Shown here: piece after piece, positions 1 to 4,952 of the stretch | Layout of the letters: every line of letters starts with the position of its first letter | How positions within the stretch are numbered: position 1 is the first letter of the stretch | From: JBOHPP01 sp050731755 | GTDB lineage: Bacteria > Methylomirabilota > Methylomirabilia > Rokubacteriales > CSP1-6 | Direction: 5' to 3' | Assembly (NCBI GenBank): GCA_050731755.1 | Contig: JBOHPP010000033.1 | Span: forward strand, 1 to 7,351 | DNA: 7,351 bases | The notes under the pieces: generated by a model | Told to the model about the DNA's origin: nothing | The model's input: only the letters and a program-made list of their open reading frames with translations | The model's database searches: none | Position numbers and translations under genes: made by a program

Positions 1-387
1 GGTCTGAGCCTCGTCGGCAGCGGGGCGACATGGGAAGTGATCCTCAGGGCGGCGGGGCAAGTCGTCCTTTCGCTGCTCCTGGCCATCGGGGCCTCGCTGG
101 CCATGCTGCGCCTCCTGCCGCGCCTGCCCTTCGGCCGCCGGCTCGTCCTCGAGACCGAGCTGGGAACGGGCGAGGGGTTTGCCTCCGCGGCGGCCGCGGA
201 CCTCATGTGGCTGGGCAAACGCGGCACGGCGGCGTCCACGCTGCGGCCGGCCGGCATCGCTACTCTCGAGGGGGACCGAGTGGACGTCGTGTCCGATGGG
301 GAATTCATCGACGCGGGCGAACCGATCACGGTGGTCAAGGTGGACGGCAACCGGATCGTCGTGCGGCAGCTTCGCGGAAAGGACTGA
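1..387 (+). CDS. nfeD: NfeD family membrane protein, C-terminal part (5' end outside window)
   Basis: The frame is open from the first base, so this is the last 128 residues of a longer protein; the GTG at base 37 is internal. NfeD proteins are membrane partners of flotillin/stomatin-type proteins. Visible first is a hydrophobic helix around residues 16-36 (motif VVLSLLLAIGASLAML), followed by basic and aromatic residues. A soluble C-terminal OB-fold domain follows, recognisable by the signatures GKRGTAASTLRPAG, then RVDVVSDGEFIDAGEPITVV and a final VDGNRIVVRQL. This is the usual NfeD C-terminal signature (G.A.T.LRP.G....G.R.DV.S.GEFI..G..V.V....G....V). The stop is 3 bases before floA, whose ribosome-binding site AAAGGA lies inside the nfeD end, so the two genes are probably translationally linked. 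Whether the missing N-terminus carries the ClpP-like protease domain of long NfeD cannot be seen. Confidence 0.9.
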   Translation, partial: GLSLVGSGATWEVILRAAGQVVLSLLLAIGASLAMLRLLPRLPFGRRLVLETELGTGEGFASAAAADLMWLGKRGTAASTLRPAGIATLEGDRVDVVSDGEFIDAGEPITVVKVDGNRIVVRQLRGKD

Positions 388-390
388 GCC

Positions 391-1371
391 ATGTTTGGCA
401 TCGAGACAGGTGTGTTCGGAGGCTTCACCCTTTTCGTCCTGGTGGTTGCCGTACTTGTGTTTGCTCTCTACCTGATCCCCGTCCGGCTCTGGATCGCCGC
501 CTGGGCGTCGGGGGCCTACGTCGGGCTCTTCAGTCTGATCGGGATGCGCTTCCGCCGGGTGCCGCCGGGCACGGTGGTCACCGCCCGCATCAGCGCGGTG
601 AAGGCCGGGCTGGACGTCCCGATCAACGATCTCGAGGCGCACTACCTGGCCGGCGGGAACGTCGTCAACGTGGTGATCGCCATGATCTCGGCGGACAAGG
701 CGAACATCACGATGCCGTTCAAGCGGGCCGCGGCGATCGACCTGGCCGGGCGCGATGTGCTGGCGGCCGTCAAGATGTCGGTCCTTCCCAAGGTGATCGA
801 GACGCCCCGCATCGCGGCGGTGGCCAAGGACGGCATCCAGCTCCACGCCATCTGTCGGGTGACGGTCCGCACGAATCTCGACCGGCTGGTGGGCGGCGCC
901 GGCGAGGAGACCGTCATCGCACGAATCGGAGAAGGGGTCGTCAGCACGATCGGCTCGGCCAGCACCCACAAGGACGTGCTGGAGAACCCGAATCACATTT
1001 CCAAGCACGTGCTGTCCAAGGGGCTCGACGCGGGGACCGCCTACGAGATCCTGTCGATCGACATCGCGGACGTCGACGTCGGCGAGAACATCGGCGCCAA
1101 GCTCCAGATCGACCAGGCCAACGCCGACAAGCAGATCGCGCAGGCCAAGGCCGAGGAGCGGCGTGCCATGGCCATCGCGCTCGAGCAGGAGATGAGGGCG
1201 CGCGTCGTCGAGGCCGAGGCCGAGGTGCCGCGGGCCATGGCCGACGCCTTCCGCCAGGGCCACCTCGGGATCATGGACTACTACCGGATGAAGAACGTGC
1301 AGGCCGACACGACGATGCGGGACTCGATCGCGGCCGCCCCCGATTGGGCGCCCACGAGCCCGAGGACGTAA
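391..1371 (+). CDS. floA: Flotillin-like protein FloA
   Basis: This is a full-length FloA (326 residues; the Bacillus protein is about 330), a membrane scaffold that organises functional membrane microdomains. An N-terminal hydrophobic region spans residues 11-50, with a hairpin-like pair of segments (FTLFVLVVAVLVFALYLIPV, then WIAAWASGAYVGLFSLIGM). The PHB/SPFH-type domain follows, with characteristic stretches such as RRVPPG, LEAHYLAGGNV and RAAAIDLAGRDVL, then the GEGVVSTIGSASTHKDVLENP segment. The C-terminal third is an Ala/Glu/Lys-rich helical region (about residues 239-285), followed by AFRQGHLGIMDYYRMKN, a hallmark of the family. AAAGGA at 378-383 is a 7-base-spaced ribosome-binding site. 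The gene sits in the common nfeD-floA order and is followed 10 bases later by a small membrane-protein gene. The final residues (PDWAPTSPRT) are a short Pro-rich tail. Confidence 0.95.
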   Translation: MFGIETGVFGGFTLFVLVVAVLVFALYLIPVRLWIAAWASGAYVGLFSLIGMRFRRVPPGTVVTARISAVKAGLDVPINDLEAHYLAGGNVVNVVIAMISADKANITMPFKRAAAIDLAGRDVLAAVKMSVLPKVIETPRIAAVAKDGIQLHAICRVTVRTNLDRLVGGAGEETVIARIGEGVVSTIGSASTHKDVLENPNHISKHVLSKGLDAGTAYEILSIDIADVDVGENIGAKLQIDQANADKQIAQAKAEERRAMAIALEQEMRARVVEAEAEVPRAMADAFRQGHLGIMDYYRMKNVQADTTMRDSIAAAPDWAPTSPRT

Positions 1372-1381
1372 GGGGTCCGCG

Positions 1382-1726
1382 ATGACGCGGGTCCAGGTTC
1401 TCCTCTTCGCGGCGCTCGTGCTAGCCCCGCTGTTCAGCGTCCTGGTGCGTGCGGTCCGGAGACGCCTCGAGGGCGAGGCACCGCGAGACCTCGGGCCCGC
1501 GCCGAGCGTCATCCCTCGCGTGCGAACGCCCCCGCCGCTGGCGCTGGCAACGGCCCCCGGGTCCCGCGCCACTCCGCGCGGCGCAGCGCTCGGAGCGGCG
1601 GTGGCACCGGCTGCGGCTGATGAGCGAGCGCCTTCGCGTCTCAGAGGTCGGCGGGAGGTGCGCCGGGGGATCGTCCTCATGACGGTCCTCGGGCCTTGCC
1701 GCGCCCTGGAGCCGCCAGGCGCTTGA
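1382..1726 (+). CDS. Small single-pass membrane protein of the nfeD-floA operon, unknown function
   Basis: I do not recognise a named family. The 114-residue product starts with a probable signal anchor (residues 4-23, VQVLLFAALVLAPLFSVLV), then a basic stop-transfer patch (RAVRRRLEG) placing the tail in the cytoplasm. Residues 32-85 are Pro/Ala-rich and probably disordered. A compact basic and hydrophobic segment closes the protein: REVRRGIVLMTVLGPCRALEPP, with one Cys. That segment looks constrained compared with the linker and could be the functional part. The ribosome-binding site AAGGGG (1370-1375) overlaps the floA stop codon, and the start lies 10 bases beyond it, so the gene is almost certainly co-transcribed with floA and may act with it. 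Other frames are open across this GC-rich stretch, but this one has the right start, spacing and a membrane helix. Confidence 0.7.
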   Translation: MTRVQVLLFAALVLAPLFSVLVRAVRRRLEGEAPRDLGPAPSVIPRVRTPPPLALATAPGSRATPRGAALGAAVAPAAADERAPSRLRGRREVRRGIVLMTVLGPCRALEPPGA

Positions 1727-1751
1727 CAGGCGCGTTGGCGGACGCATCTCT
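1723..1751 (+). promoter_or_regulatory. Weak sigma70-like promoter candidate before the zinc-ribbon gene
   Basis: TTGACA at 1723-1728 matches the -35 consensus exactly and overlaps the stop codon of the preceding gene. Seventeen bases on, the hexamer ATCTCT (1746-1751) is a poor -10. A start of transcription near 1758 would give a short leader before the strong ribosome-binding site at 1771. The -10 is unconvincing, so read-through from the floA operon is an equal possibility. Confidence 0.25.
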
Positions 1752-1770
1752 GAGACTCTCTTTGGGAAGC

Positions 1771-1777
1771 AAGGAGG
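1771..1777 (+). promoter_or_regulatory. Ribosome-binding site that fixes the zinc-ribbon gene start
   Basis: AAGGAGG lies 8 bases before ATG 1786. The open frame continues upstream to an ATG at 1696, but that start lies inside the preceding gene and lacks a comparable site, so 1786 is preferred. Confidence 0.8.
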
Positions 1778-1785
1778 AGGATGCG

Positions 1786-2088
1786 ATGCAGGTGAAGCCG
1801 ACACAACAGGAAGAGGAGTACTTCGCGCGACTCGAGTTCGAGCGACGGAGGAAAGCCCTCAACGAGCGGGAAACCCAGGCGGCCGCAGAAGAACGACAGC
1901 GCATCCTCGCCGTTGCCCGGGGACGGTGCCCGAAGTGTGCCGGCGAGCTGGTCCCCGTCCCGTATCGGGGTGTCGAGCTGGACGAGTGCTCGCGCTGCCA
2001 GGGGGTGTGGCTGGACTTCGGCAGGCTCGATCAGGTGGTGGCCGAGGACACCGGCTTCCTCGGCGGCGTCCGAAGAATCTTCACTTGA
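1786..2088 (+). CDS. Zinc-ribbon (zf-TFIIB type) protein
   Basis: This is a 100-residue protein with two parts. Residues 8-45 are strongly charged and helical (EEEYFARLEFERRRKALNER and AAAEERQRIL), probably a coiled-coil-like arm. Residues 46-85 form a treble zinc-ligand module: Cys48-X2-Cys51, then Cys68-X2-Cys71, with the pattern CPKCAGELVPV..RGVELDECSRCQGVWLD. This is the signature of the zf-TFIIB family of small bacterial zinc ribbons (COG3809-like), where the second knuckle is followed by G.WLD.GEL-type sequence; here it reads GVWLDFGRLDQV. The domain binds one zinc ion. Its partner and function are generally unknown. A strong AAGGAGG site fixes the start. The gene stands alone between the floA operon and an unrelated small-gene pair, and nothing in it points to a particular pathway. 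Confidence 0.9.
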   Translation: MQVKPTQQEEEYFARLEFERRRKALNERETQAAAEERQRILAVARGRCPKCAGELVPVPYRGVELDECSRCQGVWLDFGRLDQVVAEDTGFLGGVRRIFT

Positions 2089-2119
2089 TTTCGCCCCCGC
2101 CGAGTCACAAAGCTGCAGC

Positions 2120-2126
2120 AAGGAGG
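2120..2126 (+). promoter_or_regulatory. Ribosome-binding site of the 20-codon ORF
   Basis: AAGGAGG is placed 8 bases before ATG 2135. It is the only strong ribosome-binding site ahead of the 113-residue gene at 2194, which itself has none, so initiation here probably also drives the downstream gene. Confidence 0.6.
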
Positions 2127-2134
2127 ACGTCGCG

Positions 2135-2197
2135 ATGGACGAACGGAACCTGCCGCTGAGGAGCCGAACAGGCGGCCCGACAACCAACGAGCCATGA
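2135..2197 (+). CDS. 20-codon upstream ORF (possible coupling or leader peptide)
   Basis: A 20-residue, hydrophilic ORF (begins MDERNLPLRSR, ends TTNEP) starts behind a strong AAGGAGG site. It terminates in TGA at 2195-2197, overlapping the ATG of the next gene as ATGA. That arrangement is typical of translational coupling by terminating and reinitiating ribosomes. The peptide has no run of a single regulatory amino acid and no nearby terminator-antiterminator pair that I can see, so classical attenuation is not supported. The alternative is that it is the true start of the downstream protein, joined by a frameshift or a sequencing indel. Confidence 0.45.
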   Translation: MDERNLPLRSRTGGPTTNEP

Positions 2198-2535
2198 CCG
2201 TCGAGGGGTTCGCCGGCTTCCGTGAGGTCGTTCGTCGAGCAGTGCGCCAACTCAACGGAGCCCCCACCGATGTGCTCGAGGCGGTTGAGAACCACATGCG
2301 GGGCCATCACGAACTGCTGCTCGCTGCCTGGGACGAGCTGAGGCACCGGGGTGCCGCCGTTACTCACGTCACCAAGTCTGAGTACGACCGATCCTGTCAG
2401 TTGGTCAACGACGTCTTGCAGGCGAAGGGCCAGGACGTCGCGGCGATCTGGCGAGATCCACACCCGGTGGCAAAGGCATTCATCGATTTGATCGCGCAGG
2501 AAGTGAAAGCGTACCAGAGGAAGCCGACGCGCTGA
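2194..2535 (+). CDS. Hypothetical protein, all-helical, unknown function
   Basis: I do not recognise this 113-residue protein. It is soluble, with no signal peptide, membrane helix or Cys pair; it has a single Cys in YDRSCQLVNDVL. Predicted character is entirely alpha-helical: FREVVRRAVRQL, DVLEAVENHMRGHHELLLAAWDELR, then KSEYDRSCQLVNDVLQAK and PVAKAFIDLIAQEVKAYQR. The His-His in the second helix and the Trp residues might be a site but no catalytic pattern is evident. The frame is open upstream to the zinc-ribbon stop, without another ATG. ATG 2194 has no ribosome-binding site and overlaps the stop of the 20-codon ORF, so coupled translation is likely. The last bases are followed by a 46-base gap to the next gene on the same strand. 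Confidence 0.7.
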   Translation: MTVEGFAGFREVVRRAVRQLNGAPTDVLEAVENHMRGHHELLLAAWDELRHRGAAVTHVTKSEYDRSCQLVNDVLQAKGQDVAAIWRDPHPVAKAFIDLIAQEVKAYQRKPTR

Positions 2536-2581
2536 TCGGCGACATCGGCCCGAGCCCTCTCTACGCGTCCAGGGGGCTGGG

Positions 2582-2791
2582 ATGTCGACTTACATTGAGA
2601 TACGGAAGTTCGTTCAGCGTCACCACGGGTTCGTCCCGAAAAACGGTTGGATCGCTCATGTCAAGGCTCTTCGGGGCTTACCGACGCGCCGTGCGGCAAA
2701 CCGCGCCGGTCGGGGTCGTCGCGTCGAACCGTGCCCGCCCGAAAAGCGTGAGGCCATCGAAGAGGCGCTCCGGCACTTCGGTCTGATTTGA
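2582..2791 (+). CDS. Small conserved basic protein, unknown function
   Basis: This is a 69-residue cytosolic protein. From memory, proteins of this kind occur in many unrelated bacteria with the same layout: an N-terminal MSTY.EI...V...GFVPK..WIAH.K.L.GL segment, a central basic loop rich in Arg and Asn (here RRAANRAGRGRR), and a final PCPPEKR.AIE.AL.HFG.I. All three are visible here. Such proteins are sometimes labelled RNA methyltransferase in databases, but nothing in 69 residues resembles a methyltransferase fold. The basic centre suggests nucleic-acid binding, which is inference. The start ATG 2582 follows AGGGGG (2571-2576) at 5 bases. The stop lies 15 bases from the convergent atpH stop, leaving no room for a separate terminator. 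Confidence 0.8.
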   Translation: MSTYIEIRKFVQRHHGFVPKNGWIAHVKALRGLPTRRAANRAGRGRRVEPCPPEKREAIEEALRHFGLI

Positions 2792-2806
2792 CGCTGGTTC
2801 GCAACA

Positions 2807-3352
2807 TTAGCTACTCGCGAGGCGACGGCGCATCCGTTCCAGCTGCCCCTCGAGGCTGCCGTCCACCACCACGCTGCCGCTCTCCACGATGAAGCCGCCC
2901 AGCATCGCGCGGTCGACGACCTCCTTGAGCACGACCTGCCGGCCCCCCAGAGCCTGCCCGAGCTTCGCGGACAGCATTCCTCGCTCCTCGTCCGTGAGCG
3001 GGACGGCGGTGTGAACGTGAGCGCGCACGCGCCCGAGGTCCTCGTCCAGGAACTTCTGATACTTCTCGACGATCGCCTCAAGATGGTCGGCCCGGCCGCG
3101 CTCGGCCACGAGAGCCAAGAAGTCGGAGGTGAGCTTTGAGAGGCCCGATCGCTGCGCGACCTGCGTGGCCGCCATCCGCTTCGCTGTCGCCGGAATCCAT
3201 GGCCGGGCGAGGAAGTCGCGCAGGTTCCGGTCGCTCTCGAACGTCGCCGCCGCATCGCCGAGCTCGCGGCCGACGAGCTCGATCTGGTTGCGCTCCTTCG
3301 CGAGCGCGAAGAGCGCCTTCGCATACGGCGCGGCCGCCCGCCGTTGCTTCAC
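2807..3352 (-). CDS. atpH: F1Fo ATP synthase subunit delta, solitary copy
   Basis: Delta links the top of the F1 hexamer to the peripheral stalk (subunit b) of ATP synthase. The 181-residue product has the family's normal length (177-181) and both parts. The N-terminal helical domain includes YAKALFALAKE (residues 10-20), NLRDFLARPWIP (43-54), LTSDFLALVAERGRADHLEAI (74-94) and YQKFLDEDLG. The C-terminal domain has VHTAVPLT, then the conserved VDRAMLGGFIVESGSVVVDGSLEGQLERM. The chosen start is GTG 3352, directly before KQRRAAAPYAKALF, where the family normally begins, with a modest GAGG upstream. The frame stays open much further upstream but without an ATG, GTG or TTG before it enters the divergent gntR gene. 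Oddly, no other atp gene adjoins it here: downstream is a convergent small gene, upstream a divergent regulator. It may be a detached member of a split atp locus or a paralogue. Confidence 0.92.
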   Translation of the reverse strand: MKQRRAAAPYAKALFALAKERNQIELVGRELGDAAATFESDRNLRDFLARPWIPATAKRMAATQVAQRSGLSKLTSDFLALVAERGRADHLEAIVEKYQKFLDEDLGRVRAHVHTAVPLTDEERGMLSAKLGQALGGRQVVLKEVVDRAMLGGFIVESGSVVVDGSLEGQLERMRRRLASS

Positions 3353-3482
3353 CGCCTCGGCCCGCGGGCGTCCGGATTCAGCGCGTGCCCCACCGGCCCG
3401 CGGTGGCGGCTTTTCCTCGGCGGTGCCGGGGATGACGATGCTGCTGTGCGTGTCGTCCGGCTCTCGAGGCGCATCCAGTGCA

Positions 3483-3504
3483 GTGTACCACTCAAATAAT
3501 ACAC
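3483..3504. promoter_or_regulatory. Candidate operator dyad (GTGTA-N12-TACAC)
   Basis: A perfect 5-bp dyad, GTGTA at 3483-3487 and TACAC at 3500-3504, lies in the AT-rich gap between atpH and the GntR-family gene. YtrA-subfamily GntR regulators are, as I recall, described as binding AGTGTA/TACACT-type inverted repeats with similar spacing. Here the left half is AGTGTA and the right TACACC. The site abuts the gntR -35 element (3506) and covers a TATTAT hexamer on the minus strand (3501-3496) that could be an atpH -10. Repression of both directions would follow. A second imperfect dyad, TACT (3526-3529) with AGTA (3543-3546), straddles the gntR start. Confidence 0.45.
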
Positions 3505-3505
3505 C

Positions 3506-3534
3506 TTGACGAAATTGATCTAGCGTACTATTGT
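3506..3534 (+). promoter_or_regulatory. Sigma70-like promoter of the GntR-family gene
   Basis: TTGACG at 3506-3511 (5 of 6 to consensus) is followed by a 17-base spacer and TATTGT at 3529-3534 (4 of 6). It lies in a conspicuously AT-rich patch of an otherwise GC-rich window. Transcription would start near 3541, only a few bases before ATG 3546, implying a leaderless or nearly leaderless message, in keeping with the lack of a ribosome-binding site before the gene. Confidence 0.55.
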
Positions 3535-3545
3535 GGCCATACAGT

Positions 3546-4616
3546 ATGAAGATCGCCATGAAGCTGCAGGTCGACGGGCACAGCCCGATCCCGATCCGCC
3601 GGCAACTGACGGAGCAGCTCAAGCACGTCATCGAGAGCGGCGGCGTCCCGCGGGACCAAGCCCTGCCCAGCATCCGGGAGCTGGCCGGCTTCCTCGGCAT
3701 CAATCCGAATACGGTCGCGCGCGTCATCGAGGATCTCAAGCAGAGCGGGTACGTGGAGGCTCGGCGGGGGAAGGGCGTGTTCGTGGCCCCGGCGCCGCCC
3801 GCCCGCCCCTCCCCTCATCTCCGCGAGGGTTTCTTACAAGATATGGTGATCCGGGCGGCGGCCCTCGGGATGACCGCCGACGACTTGTCGGTGGGCGTTC
3901 TGAGCTTGGCCGGGGTCCGGCCCGCCGCCGTCCGGGGGACCGTGGAGGTCCTTCTCGTGGAATGCAGCCCGCCGGAGCTCGACTTCTTTGCCCGGCAACT
4001 CGAGGCCCACCTCCCCGTCCGCGTCGACAAGGTGCTCCTGGGCGAGGTGGCGGCGGTGACGCGGCGCCAGAAGCCAGCCGGTCGCTGGCGGGCGGCGGTC
4101 ACGAGCTTCTGCCATCTCCCGGAGGTGGAGCGACTCCTGAGCGGCAGGGGCGTCCCGGTGATCGCGCTCCTCGCCGAGGCGCATCTCGAGACCCTCCACC
4201 GCCTGGCCCAGTGCCCGTCGGGGACGCGGGTGGGGGTGGCCTCCGGCGCCGTCGAGACGGCCCACAACCTGGAGCACTCGATCGCGAACGCCGGCCTGCC
4301 GAATATCGCGCTGGTCGGGGCTTGCCCCGACGAGGGGGCCGCCCTGGGTCGTCTGATGCGACGCGTGGACGTCATCGTCTGCTCCACTTCGGCAGCCGAG
4401 CGAGTGCGGGCGCTCGCGGGCCCCGCCGTGCAGGTGATGATCGACGACCGGGCCCTGGACCAGCGGGCGATCGAAATGCTCGCGGCCCTCCTGGTGCGAC
4501 AAAACGGCGACAGGCCGGCCGCTCCGCCCGCTGGCCAGAGGCGCCTGAGCCCTCGTCTATCCAGGCGGAGCCCACCGCCACGGGGCGCCGGGCGTGAGAC
4601 GACGAAGGGGAAGTAG
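3546..4616 (+). CDS. GntR-family (YtrA-like) transcriptional regulator with unusual alpha/beta effector domain
   Basis: The product is a 356-residue DNA-binding regulator. Residues 14-80 are a winged helix of the GntR family: PIPIRRQLTEQLKHVI, the LPSIRELAGFLGINPNTVARV recognition region, then LKQSGYVEARRGKGVFV, closest to the YtrA subgroup. It is much longer than YtrA itself (about 130 residues). The C-terminal part (132-316) alternates strands and helices: VEVLLVECSPPELDFFARQL, AVTSFCHLPEVERLL, VPVIALLAE, TRVGVASG, VDVIVCSTSAAERVRAL. That resembles a Rossmann-like or periplasmic-binding-like fold rather than FCD or UTRA. The tail after 320 is Pro/Arg-rich and probably disordered. Start is uncertain: TTG 3531 and ATG 3558 are in frame; 3546 best fits a promoter ending at 3534. 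The GlsB-like gene follows 18 bases downstream and is probably co-transcribed. Autoregulation through the adjacent dyad is likely; the ligand is unknown. Confidence 0.9.
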   Translation: MKIAMKLQVDGHSPIPIRRQLTEQLKHVIESGGVPRDQALPSIRELAGFLGINPNTVARVIEDLKQSGYVEARRGKGVFVAPAPPARPSPHLREGFLQDMVIRAAALGMTADDLSVGVLSLAGVRPAAVRGTVEVLLVECSPPELDFFARQLEAHLPVRVDKVLLGEVAAVTRRQKPAGRWRAAVTSFCHLPEVERLLSGRGVPVIALLAEAHLETLHRLAQCPSGTRVGVASGAVETAHNLEHSIANAGLPNIALVGACPDEGAALGRLMRRVDVIVCSTSAAERVRALAGPAVQVMIDDRALDQRAIEMLAALLVRQNGDRPAAPPAGQRRLSPRLSRRSPPPRGAGRETTKGK

Positions 4617-4634
4617 GCCGAAGGAGGAGAAGTC

Positions 4635-4895
4635 ATGAGTTTCGCCGTGTTCGTGTCGTGGGTTCTCGTAGGAGTGCTGGCCGGGGTGCTGGCTGGGTAC
4701 GTCATGAAAAGCGGAGGCTACGGGCTGAGGGGGGACATCATCCTCGGTGTCGTCGGGAGCATCGTCGGGAGCTGGATCTTCCTGGCCCTGGGGGTCTCTC
4801 CACAAGCGGGGATGGTCACGCTGGTGGTCGTCGCGTTCGTCGGGGCGGCTATCCCGATCGTGGCTCAACGCAAGACTTGGCCCACGATCGCCTAA
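4635..4895 (+). CDS. GlsB/YeaQ/YmgE-family stress-response membrane protein
   Basis: This 86-residue integral membrane protein belongs to the transglycosylase-associated (GlsB/YeaQ/YmgE) family, whose members are about 80-85 residues and are linked to general envelope stress; the biochemical role is not established. Three hydrophobic helices are visible: residues 4-22 (AVFVSWVLVGVLAGVLAGY), 34-53 (DIILGVVGSIVGSWIFLALG) and 58-78 (AGMVTLVVVAFVGAAIPIVAQR). The glycine-rich linker SGGYGLRGDIILGVVGSIVG is the family hallmark. AAGGAGG at 4621-4627 lies 7 bases before the ATG. The gene begins 18 bases after the GntR-type regulator stop, suggesting an operon and possibly a regulated target. An RNA hairpin follows 15 bases after its stop. 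Confidence 0.92.
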   Translation: MSFAVFVSWVLVGVLAGVLAGYVMKSGGYGLRGDIILGVVGSIVGSWIFLALGVSPQAGMVTLVVVAFVGAAIPIVAQRKTWPTIA

Positions 4896-4910
4896 GGACG
4901 TGAGGCAGAA

Positions 4911-4936
4911 CTGAGAGAAAAATACCTTTCTCCCAG
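4911..4936 (+). repeat. Intergenic hairpin between the GlsB-like and anchored-protein genes
   Basis: CTGAGAGAAA (4911-4920) and TTTCTCCCAG (4927-4936) form a 10-bp stem with a single A/C mismatch and a 6-base loop. No T tract follows, so it is a weak terminator at best. It ends 4 bases before the AGGAGGTG ribosome-binding site of the next gene, so it could instead adjust mRNA stability or translation between the two genes. Confidence 0.5.
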
Positions 4937-4952
4937 AATCAGGAGGTGTCTC

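Noticed and set aside
30..1385. 451-residue plus-strand open frame across nfeD and floA
   Set aside because: Composed of Arg/Gly/Pro-rich frame noise typical of GC-rich DNA; it overlaps two clearly recognisable genes in another frame.
1602..1617. TGGCAC-containing sigma54-like site
   Set aside because: The second half (GCGGC) does not match the TTGC -12 element and the site lies inside a coding region.
1696..1785. Longer version of the zinc-ribbon protein starting at 1696
   Set aside because: Would begin inside the previous gene; AAGGAGG at 1771 points clearly to ATG 1786.
1421..1804. 127-residue minus-strand frame opposite the small floA-operon gene
   Set aside because: Ser/Arg-rich composition and no start context; the plus-strand gene has a membrane helix and a well-placed ribosome-binding site.
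2796..2810. GGTTCGCAAC resembling a tRNA T-arm
   Set aside because: No acceptor, D or anticodon arms can be drawn around it; it lies between two convergent stops.
2656..3324. 222-residue minus-strand Ser/Arg-rich frame
   Set aside because: Shadow of atpH in another frame, with low-complexity Arg/Ser composition.
3353..3739. Extension of atpH to an ATG at 3739 (310 residues)
   Set aside because: The extension runs antisense through the GntR winged-helix coding region and the promoter; family homology begins at the GTG at 3352.
3533..4597. 354-residue plus-strand frame parallel to the regulator
   Set aside because: Gly/Arg/Pro-rich frame noise sharing almost the whole length of the true GntR-family gene.
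3815..4705. 296-residue minus-strand frame opposite the regulator
   Set aside because: Antisense to a well-supported gene, no ribosome-binding site or recognisable domain.
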